Positions 17,527-27,328 are shown, counted from the first letter of the stretch. The stretch is DNA of 64,000 nucleotides from an uncultured bacterium (GCA_937124615.1 CAKZKR010000016.1:1-64000), one strand, 5' to 3'. The notes: a model not told the origin generated them from the letters alone. Numbers and translations are program-made.

Positions 17527-20500
17527 ATGTGTATAAAAAAATCACTTCGTTTTTGTTTTGTCATTCTCTATCTTTTTACATTCTATCAAGGATATTGTTC
17601 TCATTGGATTAAAAAGGAAGATAAAAAGTATATAGGTCATATTGTTTCAGACTATACCAATCCTGTTTTATGGGCTAAACCATTAGAATATAGAACATTA
17701 AAAATACTTGCTATTGCACCCCGCTATAGTTCTTTAGATTTTAATGAATTAGAAAAAAGGTTGGATTGTTCTATTAAACTAATTACAACCGAAGATTCTT
17801 CTCACTTGGGATGTGACCCGTTATGGGGAATATGGTGTTCGGAAGAATTCAAATCCGATAGTATTATCAAAAAAATAAAAACGAATATTGAGGGAAAATG
17901 GGACTTAATTATTATTGCTGGTATTGAACTGGACATACTCCCAAAAGAAATTTATGAAAAAATTATTGGCGAAATTGCTAAAGGCACTGGTCTTTGTATA
18001 ATACCTGCTAACTCTCGAAATCTATCTCCACCCCATCCAATAGAAGATTTTATTAATAGTTTAGAATTTAATTCGGAACCAACTGAACGATGGAAAAATC
18101 TATTTTCGGGCGGTAACAAAGATATTAAAGAAAAAATCTTAAACAATATATCTTGTTTATGCACAAATTATGAGAGGGGAAAAATTGTTTATATTAAGAA
18201 TTACTTAGATGGTGTACTCAACCACGCACTTTTACCTGAAAAAGCAGTAATAGGGGAAATGACCTATTATGAGAATGCATGGGCAGGGCTCATCTCACTA
18301 ATCCTCTGGTGTAGTGGAATATCCAATAAATGTAAAATAACAAATATTTCCGATGCTAAACCCGCAGGTCCTGTTGAAGAAGAAATTCCACCTGAATTAC
18401 CTATGACAGTTATCCAAAATTTAAACCGGTCTTTGTTAGGACCCGGGACATATCCTTTTTATATTGAAATACTTAATAAAGAAAAACAAAAGATTGACAG
18501 AATAAAGATTCAAATAAGGAGAGAAAATGAATATTACCTTTACCAGCAATATGAATTTAAACCGAATATCATGAAACAAGGCAATACTTTTATACAAGTA
18601 GAATTGCCTATTGGTGCGGGAAGTTATTTTTTCGATATATGGCTTATTCAAAAAGAGAAGGTTTTGGATTTCTTTACAAAAAGATTTTCATTCAATTCAT
18701 GGCCTGAAATATCATCGGTCGAAACCAATAAAAAATTTGTCTTTCCCGATGATACGATTACACTTAAAATTACTATTCCACCAAGCATAATAGAAAACAG
18801 AGAAGGTACAATAATTGCTCAAGGGGTTGATAATTACTCTTATCCGACGATAGCAGAGAAAAATATTGTTTGCGAACAATGCCAACCTATTAAAGGGAAG
18901 GGTGGAGAAGTGACAATAACACTAAATTTTGCCGATATTCTTGGGAATTATTTAAAGATTAACATATGGGGGGCTCCAATAAGAATAAGTTATTTAGGTA
19001 CCAATTATTCTAATTTATTTTCTTATTCCTCTTTATTTATACCTGTTCAAAGAAAAGTATTCAAAAGAAGAGGAAGAGATTTTATTCAATTAAATCATAT
19101 TCGGGAACATAATCAAATGCAGGTAGCAAAGTTTTTTATAGATTCATTTAAATATGGAAGCTACCTTTCTATTGACAACTACGAATTGCCAAATATCACA
19201 AAAATATACCAACCTTGTATTGTCCAGATGACAGAAGAAACTGCGCCAAAAGCAACAAATAAAAATATAAGAGAACCTTGTATAAATGATGAGAATTATC
19301 TAAAAAAAATAAAAGACACACTAATTCAAACTTTGAATCACTATATTATTCCAACTCCTTATGCAATATCTTTAGGAAAAAATAATTGTTTAACACAAAC
19401 CGAAGAGTTTGTCTGTCTATGTGAGAATTGTGTAAATAAGTTTTTGCAATTCATTCAGGTAAATGGATACTGGGATAATACACCAGAGTTGGTAAAAAAG
19501 TTTAAACATGAAAATATTGAAATAATAAAGGATGAAGTTGTAAAAAAAAATTCTCCGGCCTATTTATCTTTTTATAAGAAGTTTATGGAAAATAGTTTTA
19601 TTTATTATGAGACAGACTTGAAGAATAAACTAAAAACATTATTTCCCGATACTCCCATAGGATTTCGATATTTCAGTGACAATGGGAAAATAAGTGATAT
19701 AGACTGGATTGAAACTATTAACAATATGGACTGGATAATTCTGGAACCTGAACCATTCTCTTATTCTCTTGTTCCTTATATAAAGTCAAAGAATAAGTCA
19801 TTTTGGCTATCTTTAGACTTTACGAATCCGAAGCAAACCCCGGAAGAAATGTTATGGAATTATTGGAATTCGGTACTCAATCAAGCAAATGGAGTATTAT
19901 TTTTAAATATAAATGGGGATATTTATAACTCAATACCTATCAAACTTTTCGACGAACACTGGAATATAACTCAAGAATTAGAATCCATTTTTAATATTAG
20001 TAAAAAACTAAGTGGAGGCTTAAGAGACCTATTGCTCCAATTAGAACCTGATTTTAGTGAAGAAGTCGGAATATATTATTCTCCAGAAAATCTCTTTTTA
20101 ACATCTCCTTTACCTGATTATAACTACAAAAATTCATTTACTTACTTTACCCGATTGTTAAACGGTTTTGGAATTAATCCAATTATCATTACAAAAGAAA
20201 ACATTTTAAATTCAAAAAACAAATTAAAGATTTTAGTTTTACCTTGTTGTCTCTGGTTATCAGAGGAAGAAATATTAAATATAACAGAATTTTCAGATAA
20301 AGGTATCATTATTGCAGATATTTCTCCCGGCACAATAAACAATCCTGATCTAATACACGATATACAATATATATTGGATAATCAGAGTATATATAGTGAA
20401 AAAGTAAAAAATAAGAATATTCTCTTGTTGAATAAAAATCCATCACCAAATATAAACTCAAAACCATTAGATAATATTAAAAAAGATATATCGCTTATAC

Positions 20501-21069
20501 AAAATATTTTGAAAATAAAAGATATTAAGAACATATATTCGAACGATTATAAATGGATAGATGGGAAATTCTATTCCTATAACAATGGAGAAATAATAGC
20601 CTGGCTACCCAACTTAAATCCAATAGGAATTACCAAAAAAATTCAACTAAATTTGAACTCAAATAAAAATAAACAATTGTTCGATCTAATAAAAGAAAAA
20701 CGTATCAGAAATCCTAAAAAAGTTCTTTTTGATACATCTATAATGGAACCAGTTATATTAAGTTGTAGCAAAAAAAGTAAATTAGATTTAGACATAATCT
20801 GCCCCCAATCTATCCTTAGAGGCAATAGAATACCAATAAAACTTAGAGTTTTAGCAAAAGAGAATATTAATACATGGATTATCATAGAACTAAAACTAGA
20901 CAAAAGAAATAATGATACCGTATATTCAGAAATTGTTAATATAGAAGGGGGAAAAACAAAAGAAGTTTTTATTCCAGTACCTAATAATTTGGCTTTAGGG
21001 TGGTACACTATTTTTATAAAAGAAATGAAAACAGGGATGATGTTGGAAAAGCATATTAAAATAGAATAA
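17527..21069 (+). CDS. Large exported glycoside-hydrolase-like protein (GH42-like organisation)
   Basis: About 1180 residues, with a signal peptide after the ATG at 17527 (MCIKKSLRFCF, then hydrophobic). The frame also allows a TTG at 17506. Neither start has a clear ribosome-binding site. The centre (about 500-830) looks like a TIM-barrel region, with FWLSLDFTNPKQTPEEMLWN and a possible acidic pair in WIILEPEPFS. About 850-960 resembles the beta-galactosidase trimerisation, amidotransferase-like domain (ILVLPCCLWLSEEEI). Beta-sandwich stretches lie at both ends. The family is not certain. Its codon use is very A+T-rich, with many Asn/Lys/Ile residues. Divergent from the DUF4838 lipoprotein, suggesting a shared polysaccharide role. 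Confidence 0.6.
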   Translation: MCIKKSLRFCFVILYLFTFYQGYCSHWIKKEDKKYIGHIVSDYTNPVLWAKPLEYRTLKILAIAPRYSSLDFNELEKRLDCSIKLITTEDSSHLGCDPLWGIWCSEEFKSDSIIKKIKTNIEGKWDLIIIAGIELDILPKEIYEKIIGEIAKGTGLCIIPANSRNLSPPHPIEDFINSLEFNSEPTERWKNLFSGGNKDIKEKILNNISCLCTNYERGKIVYIKNYLDGVLNHALLPEKAVIGEMTYYENAWAGLISLILWCSGISNKCKITNISDAKPAGPVEEEIPPELPMTVIQNLNRSLLGPGTYPFYIEILNKEKQKIDRIKIQIRRENEYYLYQQYEFKPNIMKQGNTFIQVELPIGAGSYFFDIWLIQKEKVLDFFTKRFSFNSWPEISSVETNKKFVFPDDTITLKITIPPSIIENREGTIIAQGVDNYSYPTIAEKNIVCEQCQPIKGKGGEVTITLNFADILGNYLKINIWGAPIRISYLGTNYSNLFSYSSLFIPVQRKVFKRRGRDFIQLNHIREHNQMQVAKFFIDSFKYGSYLSIDNYELPNITKIYQPCIVQMTEETAPKATNKNIREPCINDENYLKKIKDTLIQTLNHYIIPTPYAISLGKNNCLTQTEEFVCLCENCVNKFLQFIQVNGYWDNTPELVKKFKHENIEIIKDEVVKKNSPAYLSFYKKFMENSFIYYETDLKNKLKTLFPDTPIGFRYFSDNGKISDIDWIETINNMDWIILEPEPFSYSLVPYIKSKNKSFWLSLDFTNPKQTPEEMLWNYWNSVLNQANGVLFLNINGDIYNSIPIKLFDEHWNITQELESIFNISKKLSGGLRDLLLQLEPDFSEEVGIYYSPENLFLTSPLPDYNYKNSFTYFTRLLNGFGINPIIITKENILNSKNKLKILVLPCCLWLSEEEILNITEFSDKGIIIADISPGTINNPDLIHDIQYILDNQSIYSEKVKNKNILLLNKNPSPNINSKPLDNIKKDISLIQNILKIKDIKNIYSNDYKWIDGKFYSYNNGEIIAWLPNLNPIGITKKIQLNLNSNKNKQLFDLIKEKRIRNPKKVLFDTSIMEPVILSCSKKSKLDLDIICPQSILRGNRIPIKLRVLAKENINTWIIIELKLDKRNNDTVYSEIVNIEGGKTKEVFIPVPNNLALGWYTIFIKEMKTGMMLEKHIKIE

Positions 21070-21152
21070 CAAAGGTTGTAGATATTTACACTATTTTCAA
21101 AATAAATAGAAATAACCCTCATCAAATGTATTATATTTAATAAGAACAATTT

Positions 21153-21161
21153 TGATATAAT
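21153..21161 (+). promoter_or_regulatory. Extended -10 promoter of the chemosensory operon
   Basis: TGATATAAT is a perfect extended -10 element, 43 bases before the cheA ATG. Transcription would begin near 21168, leaving a short leader with AGGAGG at 21191. No convincing -35 hexamer is present. It is the only strong promoter I see for the eleven genes that follow. Confidence 0.55.
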
Positions 21162-21203
21162 ATTTTTTTGACATGTATAAAAAATTAGTTAGGAGGATTG
21201 AAT

Positions 21204-24005
21204 ATGCCGAATAAGGATGTTCATGAAATTATAGAAAAACTAAGCGAATTAGCGGTTTTTACGGGTCCAGGGGACTTACAGGAATTGGCTCAAATGCATA
21301 CCTGTATTATTGAGATACGAGAATGGGCAAAAGAACAAGGTTTTGATAGAACTGCTACAGTAGCAGATAACAGTGCTGACTTGATAGAAAAAATTGTTTT
21401 ACAAGAAATATCTAATACGGAAGAAGCATTAAAGTTAATATCTCAAGTTATAAGTTCATTTCAACAATTAATTTTAACAAATACAAAAGAAGATGAAATT
21501 GTTTATCCAGATGAACTAAAAAAGAAAAAGACTGATGAAATTATAATACCTGGAACAGGTGAAGTAATTGAATTACCTGAGAATGTTGACCCTGATATAT
21601 TTCAACAATTTATACAATCGCAAGATTCGAACCTAGAAGAGATGGAATTTTTATTATTAAGTTATAGCAACAGTTCTGATAAGAATGAAATAATCGCTGA
21701 ACTTAAAAGAAAAGTTCATACACTAAAAGGAGAATCTGGAATCCTGGGTTTAAGTGATATACAAGAGCTGTGTCACCTGGCAGAAGACCAAATTGAACAG
21801 GGTGTAACACAGGAGTTAATAGATAATTTATTTCTTTTAAAAGATTGGCTAAAAAAGAAATTTGACGCTCTTGCTGGAAAAGGGATAATGCCCCCTTTTC
21901 CAAATGATTTGAATAGAAAGTTAAAAAAAGAAAATGAAAAAACAGAAAAATATACAAAACAAAGTACAGAATTCAAAAGATTTTCTCCAAAAGAATTAGA
22001 AGGGGATTTAGACTTAGTAAAAGATTTTGTTCAAGAAGCCACTGAACACTTAGATAATTGCGATGTTCATCTTCTTACCCTCGAAACGGATCCGGAAGAA
22101 AGTGATGCTTTAAATGCAGTGTTTCGTGCCTTCCATACAATAAAAGGAGTATCGGGTTTTTTAGGATTGGAAGAAATTAAACAGATTTCGCATGAAGCAG
22201 AAAATTTATTAGACCGAGCAAGAAAAAAAGAATTATTACTCGTAGGCGATGCGATAGATGTTGTTTTTGAGGCGGTTGATGCTTTGAAAGAATGTGTTGA
22301 AGCAGTTCGAAAAGCATTAACCACAGGTGAACCTATTATTCCGAGAGAGAATTCAGGAGAACTAATAGAAAATATTCATTTATTATTACAAGGAAAGAAA
22401 ATAACAACTCTATTGAAAGATAGAGTGGAAAAGAAAAAAGCCAAATTAGGCGAAATCATGTTAGATTCTGAAATAATTTCTGAAGATAGTATTAACCGAG
22501 CACTTACATTGCAAAAAAGTCCTAAAGAACCCGTAAAAATAGGGGAGATACTTGTAAAATATAATGTTATTTCATCCAAACAATTAGAGAGGGTTTTAGA
22601 AATTCAAAAAAAGGAATTCTCTAACAAACCTATCGGTGAAATTGTGGTTGAATTAGGTTTTGCAACAGAAGAAGAAATACAGAATGCATTGAATAAACAA
22701 AAAGAAACAAGTAAACCACCCAAATTAGGAGAACTATTAGTTCGAACAGGAGAGGCTGATGCAAAAGAGGTAGCCCAGTCTCTTCGCACACAGAGGGCCC
22801 AGTCATTAGTACCTCAAACTACTGTAACAGAAGCCATCAAAGTAGACGCAAATCGATTAGATCAACTTGTAGATATGATTGGTGAATTGGTTATTGCAGA
22901 ATCCATGGTAGCAAGAGAGGTCGAACTACAAGGAGATTTATATACACATTTATCAAGGCATGTTGGCCAATTAGACAAAATAACAAGAGAATTACAACTT
23001 ATGGCCATGTCTCTACGAATGATACCAATAAAAAGTACATTCCAAAAAATGGCAAGACTTGTGAGGGATTTATCTAAAAAAACTGGAAAATTAATTGAGT
23101 TTCATACTGCTGGAGAAGATACAGAACTGGATAAAACAGTGGTAGATAAGATAGGAGACCCTTTAGTCCACATGGTTCGCAATTCGGTTGACCATGGCAT
23201 AGAAAGTAATCCAGAGGAAAGGATTCAAAAAGGAAAACCCCCTGTAGGAAACATATATTTAAGAGCATTTCATTCTGGAGGAAACATCCATATTCAGGTT
23301 GAAGATGATGGTGCAGGACTGAACAGAGAAGCAATTATAAAAAAAGCATTAGAAAGGGGTATTATTCGTTCAGAAGAAGGATTATCCGACCGCGAAGTAT
23401 GGAATCTTATATTTGAACCAGGCTTTTCTACTGCACAAGTTGTAACAGAGGTATCAGGAAGGGGCGTAGGAATGGATGTTGTAAGAAAAAATATTGAGGC
23501 CTTAAGAGGGCAAGTAGACATACAATCAACACCCGGGAAAGGAACTGTTTTTACAATTCGATTACCACTAACTTTGGCTATTATTGATGGCATGGTTGTT
23601 CGTGTGGGAGGGGAAAGATATATTATTCCTACATTGTCTATTATTATATCACTCCGTCCTACTGAAAAAGATATAAATACTGTCATAGGAAAAGGTGAGG
23701 TTCTTTCTTTTCATGGAAAATTAATAAATCTATATCGGCTCCATAGATTATTTGATATTTCTGATGCTATTGAGAATTACATAGATGGAACTGTTGTTGT
23801 CGTTGAAGCAGGAAATTTGCAAGTAGGTTTACTGGTCGATGAGATATTAGGTCAACAACAAATTGTTATCAAATCACTTGGAGACGCACTCAAAGGCATC
23901 CCTGGAATTGCAGGAGGAGCCATCATGCCGGATGGTAAAGTAGGTATTATTCTTGATATTGCTGGTATTATAAAGTTAGCAGAAAAAACTTCTGCTTTTG
24001 TATAG
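21204..24005 (+). CDS. cheA: Chemotaxis histidine kinase CheA with two Hpt domains and four MshEN-like motifs
   Basis: 933 residues; ATG at 21204 chosen because AGGAGG lies seven bases upstream, whereas an in-frame TTG at 21198 is too close. Two Hpt-like domains are seen: H172 in KVHTLKGESG and H311 in FHTIKGVSGFLGL. Residues 414-530 contain four 24-residue motifs at a constant 31-residue period (KLGEIML..., KIGEILV..., PIGEIVV..., KLGELLV...), each ending in Gln, in place of the CheY-binding P2 domain. The P3 dimerisation region follows (MIGELVIAESMV), then the ATPase with MVRNSVDHGIE, DDGAG and GRGVGMDVV. The CheW-like P5 domain ends the protein. It phosphorylates CheY and CheB proteins of this operon. 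Confidence 0.95.
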   Translation: MPNKDVHEIIEKLSELAVFTGPGDLQELAQMHTCIIEIREWAKEQGFDRTATVADNSADLIEKIVLQEISNTEEALKLISQVISSFQQLILTNTKEDEIVYPDELKKKKTDEIIIPGTGEVIELPENVDPDIFQQFIQSQDSNLEEMEFLLLSYSNSSDKNEIIAELKRKVHTLKGESGILGLSDIQELCHLAEDQIEQGVTQELIDNLFLLKDWLKKKFDALAGKGIMPPFPNDLNRKLKKENEKTEKYTKQSTEFKRFSPKELEGDLDLVKDFVQEATEHLDNCDVHLLTLETDPEESDALNAVFRAFHTIKGVSGFLGLEEIKQISHEAENLLDRARKKELLLVGDAIDVVFEAVDALKECVEAVRKALTTGEPIIPRENSGELIENIHLLLQGKKITTLLKDRVEKKKAKLGEIMLDSEIISEDSINRALTLQKSPKEPVKIGEILVKYNVISSKQLERVLEIQKKEFSNKPIGEIVVELGFATEEEIQNALNKQKETSKPPKLGELLVRTGEADAKEVAQSLRTQRAQSLVPQTTVTEAIKVDANRLDQLVDMIGELVIAESMVAREVELQGDLYTHLSRHVGQLDKITRELQLMAMSLRMIPIKSTFQKMARLVRDLSKKTGKLIEFHTAGEDTELDKTVVDKIGDPLVHMVRNSVDHGIESNPEERIQKGKPPVGNIYLRAFHSGGNIHIQVEDDGAGLNREAIIKKALERGIIRSEEGLSDREVWNLIFEPGFSTAQVVTEVSGRGVGMDVVRKNIEALRGQVDIQSTPGKGTVFTIRLPLTLAIIDGMVVRVGGERYIIPTLSIIISLRPTEKDINTVIGKGEVLSFHGKLINLYRLHRLFDISDAIENYIDGTVVVVEAGNLQVGLLVDEILGQQQIVIKSLGDALKGIPGIAGGAIMPDGKVGIILDIAGIIKLAEKTSAFV

Positions 24006-24054
24006 ATGGTAAAATTGTGTAAAATAAATTACATTAAACATAAGGAATACGGCC

Positions 24055-24558
24055 ATGACAGAACAGGAAAAAACAACAGGAAAACATGATTTAAAATCAC
24101 TAGCGGGAAAGTATCTAACTTTCAAACTCTCTAACGAAACATACGGAATTGAAATACTCAAAGTCCAAGAGATTATTGGGTTAATGAGTATTACATCCAT
24201 CCCAAGAACGCCCAACTTTGTTCGGGGTGTAATTAATTTAAGAGGTAAGGTAATCCCTGTCATTGAACTTCGTAAAAAGTTTGATATGGAGACTGTAGAA
24301 GATACAGATCATACATGCATAATTGTTGTTCAAGTCATGGGTGGCAATGGGCCTATAACAATGGGGGTTATTGTGGATGAGGTCTCTGAAGTTGTAGACA
24401 TAGCAGAAAATCAAATTGAACCATCTCCATCTTTTGGAGCAAGTATCGACACTGCGTTTATTATGGCAATGGGGAAATTGGGTGAATCTGTTGTAATACT
24501 CTTAGATATAGACAAAGTTCTAACAGCAAATGAAATACAGAGTTTGAGTTCGCTCTAA
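24055..24558 (+). CDS. cheW: Chemotaxis coupling protein CheW
   Basis: Adaptor that links receptors to CheA. The 167-residue protein is one CheW/SH3-like domain: LTFKLSNETYGIEILKVQEI, RTPNFVRGVINLRGKVIPVI and GVIVDEVSEVVDI are family blocks. It follows cheA by 49 bases. Its presence implies that chemoreceptors exist elsewhere in the genome, as none is encoded here. Confidence 0.96.
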   Translation: MTEQEKTTGKHDLKSLAGKYLTFKLSNETYGIEILKVQEIIGLMSITSIPRTPNFVRGVINLRGKVIPVIELRKKFDMETVEDTDHTCIIVVQVMGGNGPITMGVIVDEVSEVVDIAENQIEPSPSFGASIDTAFIMAMGKLGESVVILLDIDKVLTANEIQSLSSL

Positions 24559-24608
24559 TAACCACAAGTAAAAAAAACATAAATAAAAATATAAAAAGGT
24601 AAGGGAGT

Positions 24609-25076
24609 ATGCGAGCAGAAAATATAAATCCTTTTATAGAGAGTGTGTATGATTTATTCACAACAATGCTGAATGCAAAAGCAGAAAGAAAAAATGTGGG
24701 GATTGCAAAAACAGCGAATCCAAGAGATATTATGGCTTTAATTGGAATCAGTGGTAGAGTTCGCGGTATGGTTGCTCTTGCATTTCCTGTATCTACAGCA
24801 CTTGCAATGGTGAACAAATTATTAAATTCAGATATAAAAATCATGGATGATACAGTATCCGATGCTATTGCTGAAATGGTAAATATAGTAGCAGGAGGAG
24901 CAAAAGCAAGAATGAATACGGGGAACGAAAAACCTTTAGATTTAAGCCTACCCACTGTAGTTCGAGGTGGGGACTTTTCTGTAGATTATCCAACAAACTC
25001 AGTATGGTTAGAAATAAACTTTGATAGTGATTTAGGTCCATTCACATTAAGAGTTACATTTGAACCTGAAAAATAA
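24609..25076 (+). CDS. cheX: CheX-type CheY-P phosphatase
   Basis: 155 residues. The pattern SDAIAEMVNIVAGGAKARM carries the E-x-x-N motif that CheC/CheX/FliY phosphatases use to hydrolyse CheY phosphate. The start (NPFIESVYDLFTTML) and the GISGRVRGMVAL strand are also typical. CheX is usually a dimer that ends signalling. It sits directly before a cheY gene, 16 bases away, which is its likely substrate. A second CheX-like gene is at the end of this operon. Confidence 0.87.
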   Translation: MRAENINPFIESVYDLFTTMLNAKAERKNVGIAKTANPRDIMALIGISGRVRGMVALAFPVSTALAMVNKLLNSDIKIMDDTVSDAIAEMVNIVAGGAKARMNTGNEKPLDLSLPTVVRGGDFSVDYPTNSVWLEINFDSDLGPFTLRVTFEPEK

Positions 25077-25092
25077 AAAAGAGGTATAAACA

Positions 25093-25461
25093 ATGAGAGC
25101 TTTGGTTGTTGATGACTCTGCTGTGATGAGAAAAGTATTAATTGGAGCGTTAGGTCGTGCAAATATTAATGAAGTTGACCAGGCTGCAGATGGAGTAGAA
25201 GCTGTGCAAGCTGTTCAACAAAATAATTATGATATTATTCTTATGGACTGGAATATGCCTAACATGTTAGGAATCGATGCGCTAAAGGCAATTCGTGAAA
25301 TGGGTAAGACAATGCCAATAATTATGGTTACCACAGAAGCAGAAAAAAGCAGGGTTTTAGAAGCGTTAAAAGCGGGAGCAACTAATTATGTAATAAAACC
25401 CTTCGAACCCAACACAATAGTAGGAAAAATACAAGAAGTTCTAAATAAAAGTAAGGGGTGA
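25093..25461 (+). CDS. cheY: CheY-type single-domain response regulator
   Basis: 122-residue receiver domain with the acidic pair DD at 7-8, phosphoacceptor D52 in IILMDWNMP, the switch Thr in MVTTEA and K102 in VIKPF. There is no output domain, so it acts by binding a partner such as a motor, pilus or effector protein. Placed between cheX and cheD in the same direction. Ribosome-binding site AGAGGT. Confidence 0.95.
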   Translation: MRALVVDDSAVMRKVLIGALGRANINEVDQAADGVEAVQAVQQNNYDIILMDWNMPNMLGIDALKAIREMGKTMPIIMVTTEAEKSRVLEALKAGATNYVIKPFEPNTIVGKIQEVLNKSKG

Positions 25462-25483
25462 TAATACCCACGAGAAGAAATAA

Positions 25484-25990
25484 ATGTCAAACGAATTGAC
25501 ATCATATCAGCAGGTATTTATTGAACCAGGCTACATATACCTTCCAACTGTTCCAACAAATTTATATGCTGTCTTAGGGTCATGTGTTTCTGTTTGTTTA
25601 TGGGATAAAAAATTGAAGATAGGAGGGATGAACCACTTTCTCTACCCAAAAATATCCTCCAAAGAAAAAGCCACACCACAATATGGGAATATAGCAACAC
25701 TCCAGTTAATCCAAATGATGGAAAAAGCAGGTTCAAAAACTGATTCCATTCTAGCACAAATTATAGGCGGGGCAAAACCACCTTTTAATGAGAAAAACAA
25801 AGACATTGGTAAAGCAAATGTAGAAATAGCCCGAAAAATATTAAACAACAAAGGTATTAAAATTGTGTCCGAAGATGTTGAAGGGAATATGGGCAGAAAA
25901 ATCGTTTTTAATAGTTATACAGGACACATTATGGTATTAAAGGTATATCAAATACGAAAAGAAGATTGGATATCAGAACTTCCTGAATGA
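25484..25990 (+). CDS. cheD: CheD receptor deamidase, first copy
   Basis: 168 residues. CheD proteins deamidate Gln residues of chemoreceptors and often bind CheC. The active-site Cys is in AVLGSCVSVCLW and the His in GGMNHFLYPK. AQIIGGAKPPF is the family's central block. The position six residues before the Cys, Thr in well-studied CheD, is Tyr here. The second CheD of this operon has Thr. The gene lies 22 bases after cheY and 19 before cheR. Confidence 0.9.
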   Translation: MSNELTSYQQVFIEPGYIYLPTVPTNLYAVLGSCVSVCLWDKKLKIGGMNHFLYPKISSKEKATPQYGNIATLQLIQMMEKAGSKTDSILAQIIGGAKPPFNEKNKDIGKANVEIARKILNNKGIKIVSEDVEGNMGRKIVFNSYTGHIMVLKVYQIRKEDWISELPE

Positions 25991-26009
25991 TAAAAGATAA
26001 AAAGACAAT

Positions 26010-26813
26010 ATGAATAACGATTTATTTAACAAATTTCGACAATTGATATATAACACAAGTGGAATCAATTTAAGTGATCAGAAAAAAGCTCTTGTAGTAG
26101 GAAGATTATCTAAAAGAATTCATGCATTAGGCATTGATAATTTAAAAGATTATTATGAATATGTTACAAATGACAAATCTGGACAGGAGATTATTAAACT
26201 TATTGATTCAATCTCAACAAATGTAACCCAATTTTTTAGAGAAAATGACCATTTTGATTTTTTAAAAGAAAAATTAATTGAATGGAAAGAAGCAGGACAA
26301 ACTAAATTTAGAATCTGGTCATCTGCATGTTCTACAGGAGAAGAGCCTTATACTATTGCAATAACAGCAATGGAAGCACTTAATAATTCCTTTTTTGATT
26401 TAAAAATACTCGCTACAGATATATCTACACGAGTATTAGAACAGTGTAAAAGAGGAGAGTATTATGCTCATAAAGTAGATAACATTCCTAATTATTTATT
26501 ACAGAAATATTTTGAAAAGAAAAAAATTAATAATGAATGGATATATATTGTATCAGACCGTATTAAGAAATTAATTACTTTTTCAAGATTAAATCTCATA
26601 GATACTCCTTACCCTATGAAAGGACCTTTCGATATAGTCTTTTGTAGGAATGTAATGATATATTTTGATGATAAAGTAAGAAATATGCTTGTTGATGAAA
26701 TTTATAGGCTTCTTAAACCTGGAGGGTATTTGTTGGTTGGGCACTCGGAAAGTATCACATCTACCCAAACAGGTTTCCGAATTGTAAAACCGTCTATTTA
26801 TTATAAACCGTAA
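26010..26813 (+). CDS. cheR: Chemotaxis protein methyltransferase CheR
   Basis: 267 residues. Uses S-adenosylmethionine to methylate receptor glutamates, opposing CheB. The N-terminal helical domain contains ISTNVTQFFREND. The SAM-binding domain shows RIWSSACSTGEEPYTIAI, LATDIS and FDIVFCRNVMIYFD. No tetratricopeptide extension is present. Standard length for the family. It sits between the two cheD genes, which groups all the receptor-modifying enzymes except CheB. Confidence 0.96.
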   Translation: MNNDLFNKFRQLIYNTSGINLSDQKKALVVGRLSKRIHALGIDNLKDYYEYVTNDKSGQEIIKLIDSISTNVTQFFRENDHFDFLKEKLIEWKEAGQTKFRIWSSACSTGEEPYTIAITAMEALNNSFFDLKILATDISTRVLEQCKRGEYYAHKVDNIPNYLLQKYFEKKKINNEWIYIVSDRIKKLITFSRLNLIDTPYPMKGPFDIVFCRNVMIYFDDKVRNMLVDEIYRLLKPGGYLLVGHSESITSTQTGFRIVKPSIYYKP

Positions 26814-26837
26814 ATAGATATTGAAAGATATTAGATA

Positions 26838-27314
26838 GTGTTGCTAACAGTTGGTATTTCTGATATGAAAATATCGAGTAATCCAGAGGATGTATTGGTA
26901 ACATATTCTCTGGGTTCTTGTGTAGGTATTGCCATATATGATCCTCTTCAAAAAATAGGCGGATTAATTCATTGTATGTTACCGTTATCAAAAGTAGACC
27001 TGGAAAAAGCGAAAGATGTCCCATATATGTTCGTAGATACAGGTTTACCATTAATGCTACAGACATTATTCAATATGGGTGCTGATAGAAAAAGGCTCGT
27101 AGCAAAAGTTGCAGGAGGCGCAGTACTTTTAGATGATAATGGGATGTTCCGTATTGGTGAAAGAAATCACATAGTTGTAAGAAAACTTTTATGGAAAAAT
27201 AACATCTTGATTTCATCTGAAGATGTCGGTGGGACACTAGCTCGAACAATGTATCTGCATATTATAGATGGTAAAACAATGATAAAAAGTGCCGGAAAAG
27301 AATATGAACTATAA
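26838..27314 (+). CDS. cheD: CheD receptor deamidase, second copy
   Basis: 158 residues, only distantly similar to the first CheD. Active-site residues are visible: Thr six before Cys in VTYSLGSCVGIAIY and His in GGLIHCMLPL, with AKVAGGAVLL as the family's central block. The full Cys-His-Thr set suggests an active deamidase. The start is uncertain: GTG at 26838 or TTG at 26841, with a weak ribosome-binding site. It lies 24 bases after cheR and 14 before the HDOD gene. Confidence 0.9.
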   Translation: MLLTVGISDMKISSNPEDVLVTYSLGSCVGIAIYDPLQKIGGLIHCMLPLSKVDLEKAKDVPYMFVDTGLPLMLQTLFNMGADRKRLVAKVAGGAVLLDDNGMFRIGERNHIVVRKLLWKNNILISSEDVGGTLARTMYLHIIDGKTMIKSAGKEYEL

Positions 27315-27328
27315 CAGGAAAAAATAAT

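Noticed and set aside
22443-22793. DNA-level tandem repeat in cheA
   Set aside because: The 31-residue periodicity is visible in the protein only. The nucleotide sequences of the four units have diverged too far to be a recent tandem duplication.
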